A stretch of DNA of 56,451 bases from a virus. The notes beneath the pieces were generated by a model. That model was not told the origin of the DNA, did no database searches, and was given only the letters and a program-made list of their open reading frames with translations. Below, one piece after another: positions 38,383-46,900 of this stretch; position 1 is the stretch's first letter; each line of letters opens with the position of its first letter. The position numbers and the translations under genes were made by a program. The stretch lies in IMG/VR virus record IMGVR_UViG_3300026518_000669, positions 1-56,451 of that record. One strand, 5' to 3'.

Positions 38383-40041
38383 ATGAATAATCGACGTAAG
38401 ACGCTGCCCCCGATTGACCCCAAGACCGACCCGAAGCTGCGCCCGCTTCTCGAAGCGCTTAAGGAAATCACTGAAACCGGTGACGGCGTGCGCGGTGATC
38501 CTATGGATCGCAAGCTGACGATTCGCGACTTGGTGGATGCAGGGCTAGCCCGCCTCAGGCCAGGCAGCATGACGGAGTTTGGCCCCGCTGATGACGAGGC
38601 CATCGACAACGACCCGCCTGGTTCAACGCTGATTCCGCCGCGCCCAACAGGCTTTAACGCTATCGGAAGCTTTGGCTATATTGTGCTGTCCTGGGATATT
38701 CCCGGTGACCAGTATCTTAATCATGCCTTTACCAATATCTATCGCAGCGAGACCGACAACTTCGCTAATGCGGAGATGATAGGCCGCGATACTGGGATGA
38801 TGTATACCGATCATATCCGAGAGGTTGAGGAGGATGGCGTTGGGTTTTACTACTGGATCACCTTTACCAGCACGGAGGACAGGGAAGGGCCAGCCAACAG
38901 CACTAGCGGTACCTATGCCGAAGTCATTCCGGATATTGGTTTTTTACTGGATAAGCTTTCTGGCCAGGTAAACGAAGAGGTGTTGACGCCTGCTTTTAAA
39001 AATAGGCTTAATGGCTTTCAGGAAACAATCAGTGATTTAGGCGACCGTTATACGCTGTCGGTGACCAATAACGGGTACGTTTCTGGCTTTACCATCTTCA
39101 ATACTGGGCAGCAAAGCGACTTCGCTGTCTTGGCCGACCGCTTTACGATAGCCAATCAGTTTGGCGATGAACGTCATCCATTCTTTGTGACCGGCGGAAA
39201 GACCTACATTGATACCGCATTTATCAGAAACGCCTCTATCCAAGAAGGCCAGCTTGGCCCTATATCGTTTGGCAAAATAACCGATAGTCGCGGGAATCCT
39301 GTTACTACCGTTGCAGGCAAGCTAAAGGGTGAGCTGATTGAGGCGGATAATTTAAGCGTTGCTGAAGCAGCAAAGTTTTATGGCAACGTTTTTTCAAATA
39401 ATTTTCGGTCAGGTGTTTCTGGCTGGGCGATATACCAGAGCGGTAACTTCGAGCTAAACGAGGGGCGCATTAGAAACTCGGTTCAGATTGGCAATACGAC
39501 GGCTGGCGATATAGCTCAGGGCGTAGGTAGTATTAATAACTGGAAGCGCCCTAACTCTACTCTTATTGATGGCAATAAGATTTTCACCGGCGATGCATAC
39601 GTCGATACTTTGCAGATCAAGGGTGAAGCTGTAACAGTGCCTGTGGCTTCTTTCACTGAATCTGGGATAAGTTTAGGTACTAACTGGACTACCGTACAAA
39701 CACTTTGGGTTAGTCGTGCCAATGCTCCTATACATCTGACGTTTGGTTGTTCTTGTCGCGCAGACGACTCATCGTCGGCAGTTGCCGATGCGTCTGTATC
39801 TGCCCGGTTGGTAATAAACTATCGGGAGGCTGCGGTCTATAACACAATCGTCAGTGACTCTGCTAGGGCATATAACACCGGTTCGGGGACTGTATTTGCG
39901 CGCGCACGTGGCTTGTTTTCGGGAGGCTATCTGTTAGGCGCTGGTACTGGCGCAGCTATAGTGCAAATACAACTGTCCCGAACTGGAAACTCGGGTGGTG
40001 CCTTTAATCGCTTCATTCAAGCACTTACCGTTAAGAGGTAA
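38383..40041 (+). CDS. Tail-tip protein with fibronectin-III and gpJ-like segments
   Basis: The 552-residue protein has a proline-rich start, a fibronectin-III-like domain (~85-165: RPTGFNAIGSFGYIVLSWDI) and a segment typical of lambda J C termini (RYTLSVTNNGYVSGFTIFNT, DFAVLADRFTIA, ~225-270). A beta-rich tip ends in NRFIQALTVKR. J-like tip pieces are usual in siphoviruses, so their presence here suggests modular exchange. It probably contributes to host contact. Codon use becomes more AT-rich towards its end. Confidence 0.8.
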   Translation: MNNRRKTLPPIDPKTDPKLRPLLEALKEITETGDGVRGDPMDRKLTIRDLVDAGLARLRPGSMTEFGPADDEAIDNDPPGSTLIPPRPTGFNAIGSFGYIVLSWDIPGDQYLNHAFTNIYRSETDNFANAEMIGRDTGMMYTDHIREVEEDGVGFYYWITFTSTEDREGPANSTSGTYAEVIPDIGFLLDKLSGQVNEEVLTPAFKNRLNGFQETISDLGDRYTLSVTNNGYVSGFTIFNTGQQSDFAVLADRFTIANQFGDERHPFFVTGGKTYIDTAFIRNASIQEGQLGPISFGKITDSRGNPVTTVAGKLKGELIEADNLSVAEAAKFYGNVFSNNFRSGVSGWAIYQSGNFELNEGRIRNSVQIGNTTAGDIAQGVGSINNWKRPNSTLIDGNKIFTGDAYVDTLQIKGEAVTVPVASFTESGISLGTNWTTVQTLWVSRANAPIHLTFGCSCRADDSSSAVADASVSARLVINYREAAVYNTIVSDSARAYNTGSGTVFARARGLFSGGYLLGAGTGAAIVQIQLSRTGNSGGAFNRFIQALTVKR

Positions 40042-40044
40042 TTT

Positions 40045-40404
40045 ATGTTCAATAGATATGCTTTTGTTTCAGTTGAAGGTCGTATAGAAAGCATCATTTC
40101 TGGGCCGATGCGTTATGTCGAGTGTAGTAGTGAAATAAGGGACACAACTCATTACTTTGACAATACATTGGGCGTTATTTGTAGAAAGGAAGCACTCAAT
40201 TATCAGCAAAACACTAGAGGATTGGTCGTTACTTTTGAAGGGGTTCCGTCTGGTGTAAAGGTTGAAACCAACGGCATGGAAACTATTGCGGATAATGAAC
40301 CGCTAGTGATTGAGTATGATGTTCCGGGCACTTATACGATCATCTTTAGTGGACACGTTCGTTATCTAGATCATGAGCTGGAGGTGACGGTTGGCAACGC
40401 TTAA
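40045..40404 (+). CDS. Small tail protein with AT-rich composition
   Basis: The 119-residue protein starts MFNRYAFVSVEGRIESIISG and ends with an Ig-like beta segment (EYDVPGTYTIIFSGHVRYLD). It follows the tip protein by three bases. It is visibly more AT-rich than neighbouring genes, as is the end of the previous gene, which suggests that the tip module was acquired as a block. Function is unknown. Confidence 0.72.
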   Translation: MFNRYAFVSVEGRIESIISGPMRYVECSSEIRDTTHYFDNTLGVICRKEALNYQQNTRGLVVTFEGVPSGVKVETNGMETIADNEPLVIEYDVPGTYTIIFSGHVRYLDHELEVTVGNA

Positions 40405-40768
40405 AGCCAGTACGTTTAATGATCGTGATAGCGCCGAACGCCACTTTCTCGGCCTTGTGGATCAGGGGGCAGAGAACGCTCGTATGCGACATTTGACTCC
40501 TGGCCCCGGTCAGTCGATGACGTATGAACTCAAGCATCAGGAAGCGCTTGCAGGCGGTGGGCCAATGATTGCTGCCGAGGCTGAAGCGCTAGGCGTCACA
40601 AATCAAGAGGTGGTTGACTCGGTGCTGCTGGCCCGTCAAAAGTGGCAGGCGTTGAGCGCCAAGATTGAATCTGCGCGACTGAAGGCCAAAAAGCAGATAC
40701 GTGAAGCCGAGACGGCGGTCGAAATGCACCGCATTGCCAGTGAGCTACAAGGCCAGCTCGCGCCGTAA
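40391..40768 (+). CDS. Tail/virion protein, unknown function
   Basis: The 125-residue protein (MATLKASTFNDRDSAERHFL; helices ESARLKAKKQIREAETAVEM) is mostly helical. I use a TTG start at 40391 with GAGGTG six bases upstream, because no ATG or GTG lies near and the frame overlaps the preceding gene. It may be a chaperone or tail component. Confidence 0.65.
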   Translation: MATLKASTFNDRDSAERHFLGLVDQGAENARMRHLTPGPGQSMTYELKHQEALAGGGPMIAAEAEALGVTNQEVVDSVLLARQKWQALSAKIESARLKAKKQIREAETAVEMHRIASELQGQLAP

Positions 40769-40796
40769 CCTGCTACACTGTTCCTTTAAATTGCCC

Positions 40797-40808
40797 CACC
40801 GTGAGGTG
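40797..40808 (+). other. GTGA-loop hairpin
   Basis: CACC-GTGA-GGTG lies four bases before the ATG at 40813; the GAGG inside it is the apparent ribosome site. Confidence 0.62.
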
Positions 40809-40812
40809 CCGC

Positions 40813-41298
40813 ATGCCCCGTCAAGATGAAGCTGTGTTTTTACGCAGCGTGCTACAAAATAATGAAAGCGCCGCTGCCTTCTGTGAGTCGCTTTTCCGCA
40901 TTTCTCAGACCCTCGATGACCTGATTGATAAAGACAATCCGGTCACCGACGCGACGCTTATCCGCACGTTTTGGGAAGCGCTGATCGAGCTGCCCGCTAA
41001 CCCGTTCTATCGCCAGCACGAGCCCTACCTTCGCCCACTAATGGCCAGCGCATTACAAGACTGGCGAGATAGCGCGTGCCTTGAGCGCACCGACAATCAC
41101 CACTACCGCTCGATTGCCTTTGTGCTCCGCGACCAGCTCGCCACGGTACTGATCCAGTGCGCCTACTTGGTAGGTGGTTACGATTGGATGAATCAGGTCA
41201 GCGTGCCGGTTCGTCAGCATATTCACGAAGATACACTTGGCGATTACATGGCATCGCTCAACAAGACGCCAGCAGTAGAAGAGGAGGAAAGCCAATGA
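40813..41298 (+). CDS. Virion-region protein, unknown function
   Basis: The 161-residue protein (MPRQDEAVFLRSVLQNNESA) is helical, with DDLIDKDNPVTDATLIRTFW in the middle and an acidic tail. It starts the ejection-protein block and is coupled to the next gene by ATGA. The ATG at 40813 is chosen over a GTG at 40801 that lies in the hairpin loop. Confidence 0.7.
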   Translation: MPRQDEAVFLRSVLQNNESAAAFCESLFRISQTLDDLIDKDNPVTDATLIRTFWEALIELPANPFYRQHEPYLRPLMASALQDWRDSACLERTDNHHYRSIAFVLRDQLATVLIQCAYLVGGYDWMNQVSVPVRQHIHEDTLGDYMASLNKTPAVEEEESQ

Positions 41299-41963
41299 GC
41301 GGCGACGGCGGTGGTGGTGACAACACGGTTAAGGATACGCCTGAGCAACGCGAGCTGGCAGCGGTCGCTGCGGAGAAATGGAACTTCGCACAAGAGAAGC
41401 TGGCACCGCTGGAAAACGCTTACATGGAATCAGTGGGCGATATGACCAATGCGGGCAATATGAGCTACATCGCAGGCCGCACCATGCAGAGCCAGCAGCA
41501 GGCCACAGGCGAGGCAAGCCAGCAGGTTGGGGCACAGCTCGGGCAGGCAGGTATTAACCCTGCTAGCGGCCGCTATCAGTCGGCTATGAGCGGCATTGCT
41601 CTTGGCGGTGCCAGCGCAGGCGGCGAAACCCTCGGGCGCGCTCAGTTCGAGCAAGAGAACCAGCAGATTCAGGGCCTGCAAAATATCGTAGCCATTGGTC
41701 AGGGCCAAGCGGGACAGGCACAGCAAGGCTTATCGAATATTGCCAGCCAATCAGCCGCCGATGCCCGCCAGTCAGCGGCGAATCAGTTCAATCGACGCAG
41801 CGCTAATTTGCAGCTTCTTGGTCAGGTTGCCGGTGCCGGAGCCGCTTACGGCTTGAACAGCAGTGGTAGTACCCCGCCAGCTGCAGGTCTTGATCTTTAC
41901 CAGCAAGTCAATACGGGAAGCGTCGCTCCCGGTCAGGGTGCTGGCTACTTTGGCGGTTTCTAA
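41295..41963 (+). CDS. Putative ejection protein, small internal virion protein
   Basis: The 222-residue protein is rich in Gly, Ala, Gln and Ser, with long Gln-rich helices (QSQQQATGEASQQVGAQLGQ; QAGQAQQGLSNIASQSAADA) and a C-terminal Gly/Ala stretch. This composition and its place before larger internal proteins are typical of podovirus ejection proteins that leave the head with DNA to form a trans-envelope channel. No catalytic motif is visible. Confidence 0.72.
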   Translation: MSGDGGGGDNTVKDTPEQRELAAVAAEKWNFAQEKLAPLENAYMESVGDMTNAGNMSYIAGRTMQSQQQATGEASQQVGAQLGQAGINPASGRYQSAMSGIALGGASAGGETLGRAQFEQENQQIQGLQNIVAIGQGQAGQAQQGLSNIASQSAADARQSAANQFNRRSANLQLLGQVAGAGAAYGLNSSGSTPPAAGLDLYQQVNTGSVAPGQGAGYFGGF

Positions 41964-41972
41964 GGAGGTGCT

Positions 41973-42449
41973 ATGCAATACCAACCCACGCTAGGGCAGA
42001 TTAGTTACGCCCCCTCTGAAACCGCGCAGCAGCGCGTCGACCCCAATCAAGCCATGCGCGGCGACCAAGGGGCCTCGCGGCTACTCGGCCAGCTCAACCG
42101 CGCCCAATGGGCAGACTGGAGAAACCGCTTCGCCCCCTACGTCGATGAGCTGGCCCGTGTGGCCCAAGACAACAACGCCCCAGGCGCAGCCGCTGCCAAT
42201 GCCAGTAACGCGGTGGGCTTGGCATTCGACAGCAGCCAGCAAGGGCTTGCCCAGCAGCGCCAAGGATTCGGCATCAACCTAACGCCACAGCAGCAAGCGG
42301 CAGAACAGCGCCGCACCAGCGTTGAGCGCAGCGCCTCAATGGTGAGCGCAGGCAACGAAGCGCGCATCTCTGCCCAAGACCGTCAAAATGCCATTCTGGC
42401 GGGCGGCATGGGCCTCTCCAATATTCCTGACAGGGTGATGAACCAATGA
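41973..42449 (+). CDS. Putative internal virion protein
   Basis: The 158-residue product (MQYQPTLGQISYAPSETAQQ) is helical and rich in Gln, Ala and Asn, similar in style to its neighbours. A perfect AAGGAGGT site lies before the ATG at 41973. ATGA coupling to the next gene supports joint assembly. Role inferred from composition and position only. Confidence 0.68.
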   Translation: MQYQPTLGQISYAPSETAQQRVDPNQAMRGDQGASRLLGQLNRAQWADWRNRFAPYVDELARVAQDNNAPGAAAANASNAVGLAFDSSQQGLAQQRQGFGINLTPQQQAAEQRRTSVERSASMVSAGNEARISAQDRQNAILAGGMGLSNIPDRVMNQ

Positions 42450-42685
42450 GCTACGGACTATTAGGCCTTCGCCAACAAATGGAAGGCCAGGCCATGCAAG
42501 GATTAAGCGACCTCGCAGGCCAGCAGCGTCAAGCCAAGCTGCAAGAAGAGCAGATGAAGCAGGCCGAGCGCGCCCAGAAGATGAGTGCCGTCGGCACCGG
42601 CGCAGGTATCGGCATGATGGCCGGTGGGCCAGTAGGCGCTGCGATTGGCGCGGGCGTTGGCTTTCTTGCCAGCTCAATCTTTTAG
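42446..42685 (+). CDS. Small glycine-zipper internal protein
   Basis: The 79-residue product has a Gln-rich amphipathic helix (to ~45) followed by a glycine-zipper membrane segment (GTGAGIGMMAGGPVGAAIGA, GVGFLASSIF). This is the pattern of a protein that inserts in the cell membrane during DNA injection. It is coupled on both sides to the ejection genes. Confidence 0.7.
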   Translation: MSYGLLGLRQQMEGQAMQGLSDLAGQQRQAKLQEEQMKQAERAQKMSAVGTGAGIGMMAGGPVGAAIGAGVGFLASSIF

Positions 42686-42694
42686 GAGGTCACT

Positions 42695-43954
42695 ATGTCA
42701 GGACTCGATACACGCGGCTTGGCCAGCGGCTTTGCGCAAGGCTTTGGGCTGATGAACCAGTATCAGCAACAGCAATTCCAGAACGAGCGCGCTGAAAAAC
42801 AGGATGCGATGCAAGCCGAGCAATTCGACATGCAGAAGCAACAGTTCAGCGCCCAGCAAGAAGATGTGCAGCGGCAGCGCGATATGGAAGAAATACAGTT
42901 CACGCTCGGCAAGATCGGCTCCGGCATGGACGTCGCCGAAGACGAGCTGGAAACCCTGCGCCGGTACCCGAAGTTTTGGGCCGCGCTAGACCCGCAGACA
43001 GACGCCTCTATTAATCAGGCCATGGCGGTGATTGACCCCAACACCACGGTAGATGCTAACGATCCCGAAAGCCTGGAAGCGCTCAACCAGATGTTTGGCG
43101 CCGAGATTAACCGTGGCGAGGGTGGCCAAAAGCGTGTGGTTGGTATGTATCCCGGCACGGACGGGCAGAGCGTCATGCTTGAGCTGGAAGTAGTGGGCGA
43201 GGACGGCAATACCTACCGAGCGCCGATGACCGAAGGGCGCGGTACCGCTGATGACGACCTGGTTAAAGCGGTGCCAATTGAAAAGCTGGTGGAGCAGGTG
43301 CAAGGCATGCGTTTGCTACGCAATACCATGCGCACGCCAGAAGCCCAGCAGCGTGCGACACAAGTGCTTGGTTTATTGCGTGGTGATAGCAACGAGCGTT
43401 GGGAGCAAGTGCAAGGCCCTGGCGGCTCTATCCTGCAGCGTAATACGGTGACCGGCGAAACTAGGCAGGTGCTAGGACGCGCGCCTCGCGCCGCTGGTGG
43501 CAGTGGCAGCACGCCAAGCCGTATTCAGGAGGCACAGGCGCTGGTGGATCGCGAGGTATACCCAACCTTTGCTGAAGCCTACGAAGCGGTGCGCGCCAGG
43601 GCTGGACAAAATAACCCTGCAGCTAATGCTCGTGACGAACTGGACTACGAGCTTAATCAGCTAGAAAGCATTATGAGTGTACTTAATGACCCTTTATCCC
43701 GAAACCGGCTAAGCGAAGAAGACCTTCAGCGCTACGAGCAAAGAGCGGCGGCTATTCAGGAGCGCATACCTAACCTTGAGCGGCAGGCATTTAATAGAAG
43801 CGCCGAGCCAGCCGGTCAGCGAACGCCTGCCCCGAGCGCCTCTCCACAGTCACAGCCGCAGCCTGAGCGTGAGCGCGGCTTAAGGCCTGGACCAGCACCT
43901 AGCGAAGAAACTGACGAAGACCCTGCTGCTGCCATTTTGAACAAATACTTCTAA
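42695..43954 (+). CDS. Putative ejection protein
   Basis: The 419-residue protein has a long Gln/Glu-rich coiled coil near the start (QNERAEKQDAMQAEQFDMQK), a folded central part (~95-250, VVGMYPGTDGQSVMLELEVV) and a disordered Pro/Gln/Glu-rich C terminus. It immediately precedes the giant internal protein and is probably one of the proteins packed in the head and expelled with DNA. GGAGGT stands before the ATG at 42695. Confidence 0.72.
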   Translation: MSGLDTRGLASGFAQGFGLMNQYQQQQFQNERAEKQDAMQAEQFDMQKQQFSAQQEDVQRQRDMEEIQFTLGKIGSGMDVAEDELETLRRYPKFWAALDPQTDASINQAMAVIDPNTTVDANDPESLEALNQMFGAEINRGEGGQKRVVGMYPGTDGQSVMLELEVVGEDGNTYRAPMTEGRGTADDDLVKAVPIEKLVEQVQGMRLLRNTMRTPEAQQRATQVLGLLRGDSNERWEQVQGPGGSILQRNTVTGETRQVLGRAPRAAGGSGSTPSRIQEAQALVDREVYPTFAEAYEAVRARAGQNNPAANARDELDYELNQLESIMSVLNDPLSRNRLSEEDLQRYEQRAAAIQERIPNLERQAFNRSAEPAGQRTPAPSASPQSQPQPERERGLRPGPAPSEETDEDPAAAILNKYF

Positions 43955-43971
43955 TCAAGAAGGAGCCGCGT

Positions 43972-46900
43972 GTGAACGCCGCCGAAGACCGCACACCGCC
44001 CAAGTGGACAGATATCGCCAATGACCCAGATTTTCAGGCCGCTGACTGGCAGACAAAGCAGCGCGTGCGAGGCGAGTTCTACCGCCGCGCCATTGAGCCC
44101 AATACGCCAGCATCGCTGCGCGAAGATGTGCAAAGCCAGTTCTTTGCCCGCACGGCATCTGACGTGTTTGGTGAGCGCGAAACACCCAATTTAGCCAGCA
44201 ACGCTTTGCGTAACGCTGGTGAGCGCGGCCTCGATTTGGCGGGCAATGCGCTGCAGTTCGTGGGCAACGTGGCAGACCGTGGAGAGCAGGCAATTACCGA
44301 CGCGCTTGGAGGCATTAACCCGGGCGTGATCGGTGGCAGCGTTGACGAGATGCGCGAGCGGGGCTACGAACCGGATGTGGCGCTAGGTGGCTTTGGCCTA
44401 GACTTCACGATGCGCGCCAAGCCAGAGGATACCAGCACCGGGCTTATCGACACTGGGCAGGCGGTTGAAGACATTAGCCTAGGCTACCAGCCTAACTACA
44501 CGATTGACCGTGCCCTTGATGAACCAAGCATTAGAACCATCGCGGGCGCTGCTGCCGAGCAAGGGCCAGCAGCACTGGCCGATATGGCAGGCCTAGTGGT
44601 AAGTCTGCCTGCCTACCTAGCGGCGCGAACACAGGAGATAGGCGAAGGCCGTGTTGAGAACGACAACCGCGAAGGAATGCCGGAAGGTCGCGATTATGCC
44701 GTCTCTGGCCCGACGGCTGCCGCCTCTGTGCTGCTAGACCGCTTTGCTCTTGGCCGATTACTTCCAGGCAGTGGAAATGCGGTAACTAGCGCACGACAAA
44801 TACCCGGGGCTGTTGGTCGCGCCGCAGCTACAGAAAGTGTTACTGAGGCGATTCAAGAGGGTGGTATTGAGTACGCTGGGGAGTCTGTGGGCACTGAGAC
44901 AGGCTGGAATGCCACAACCGCTGCGCGCCGTGCGGCAGGTGGCGTGATTGTTGGCGGCCCCACCGGGGGCGCTGTGCGAGCTGGTACCGCCGCCATGGAG
45001 TTGCGCGGAAATAATCAGCAGGGAAGTGAGCAACCAGAGCCTAGCGAATCCCCTGCTGAGCAATCTTCCCCCGCTCCAGAGGAAGCGCCGACCCCAGAAG
45101 CTGAAACCGCTAATGACGAGGCAATCGGCACCGCTGCCGAACTAATCGCCAAGCCTCGTTTTGAGCTGTCATCCGCTGAGCGCGAAGTGCGCGACTCCAT
45201 TAGCTACGGCGATGCCTTTAAGGCTCTGCGAGCGGCTGCTGAAGCGCGCGGCGATAGTGACGCCGTTGCAGAACTGGACGCCGTTAGCAGCGAGATTTCA
45301 GCGGCGCTGGAAGCGGAAACCATAGCGCGCTCGCGAAACGATAGCGACGCTTTCACACCTATTCGTGAGCAGCTGAAAAGCGCGTCAGAGCGCTTCACGC
45401 GTGTAATGGATCGCCTTAACACGCCCGAGGCTGAGAGCAAGGCAAGCGCGCCCAGCGCTAACAAGGATGGCAACGCCCAGTGGGAAGAGGCTTGGCGCGA
45501 GCAAGCCGCCCAAGACGGCATTGCAGACTACGACCCTAACGCCAACCTGCCTGACACCACGATCACGATTAACGGTGAACAGGTGGCTGATGAATCTCTG
45601 GTGCCGCCCGAAACACTTGACGTTGCGCGCCAAGACGAGCAAGCAGAAGAAGTGACTAAAGAAGTGGGGCAGCCAGCAGTGGCCCAGCCTGAGCCAGCGC
45701 TTGCCCCCGACCAGCCTTCACCCAATCCTGACACCAAGACTCCGCGCCGCGTGCCGGTTGAAAGCATCCAGGTAGACCCCGAGGCCTACCAGTTCCGCGC
45801 CGAGGTAAACGATCAGGGCGTGGACACTCGCCTGGAAGGCATCGAGAAATGGGACGACCTACGTGCTGGCAACCTGATTCTGCATGAGCGTACCGACGGT
45901 AGCGTGTACGCTGCTGATGGTCACCACCGCATTAACCTAGCTCGCCAGCTACAACAGCCAGACGTGAACGCGATTGTGCTGCGTGAAGCCGATGGCGTTA
46001 CCGTTGAGGATGCGCGCCGTGCCGCCGCTGAGGCGAACATTGCCGCAGGCAGCGCTACTGCTTTGGATTCCGCGAAGGTATTCCGTAATAGCAATGGTGA
46101 TATCGATACGGTGATTCGTGAGAGTAACCTGCCGCGTACCCAGCTTGTGCGCGACGGTGCCGACATTGCCAAGCTGGACACTGAGCCGTTTGGTGCGGTG
46201 CTTAACAAGGTAATCACTGAGAAGGACGGCGCGGTTATCGGTCGTTCTTTTGCCGACCCCGACCAGCAGCTTGCCGCCGTGGGCGTCTTCCAGCGAGTGA
46301 AGCCGACCAACGACAATCAGCGCGAGTTGCTAGCCAATGAAGTGCGCCAAGCAGGCTTTGCCGAAAGCCAAGGCGAGCAAGGCGGCTTGTTTGGTAATGA
46401 TCCAGCAGAGTCGCTTATTGGCGAGCGCGTAAAGGTAATGGATAGCCTTCGCCAAACCCTGGTGCGCGACAAGCGCTTATTCGCTACGCTGAACGATAAC
46501 GCCCAAACGGCTGAGCAGGCAGGCAACCGCATTGCCAAGGACCGCAACAACGCCCTACAGGAAACCTCGGCAGACGCCATTGCACTGCTAGAGCGGGCGA
46601 CGACCACGCCGGAAATTAACCAGCAGATCAACGACGCCGCGCGCCGTGTGAAGGATGGCGAAACACTTGCCAGCGTGACGCGAGAACTTAAAGAGGCATT
46701 ACTAAATGGCACAAACAGCCCAGCAGCGAGCGAAGGACGTACACCAGCACCTAGCAGCGGACAGGCTGATCAAGCAGGGCAAGACGCTGGAAGAAGTGAA
46801 CCAGTACCTGCAAGCAACGACGCACGAACAGCGCGTTCAGGAGAACAACGCCCACGCCCTGGAGCAGGAGCGCAAGCAGAACCAGCGGTAACTCTAAAGA

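Noticed and set aside
34363-43954. A second DGR variable repeat in other tail genes
   Set aside because: No other protein end shows the GLWYV and IGARLA pattern of the repeat; only the gene ending at 34366 matches.
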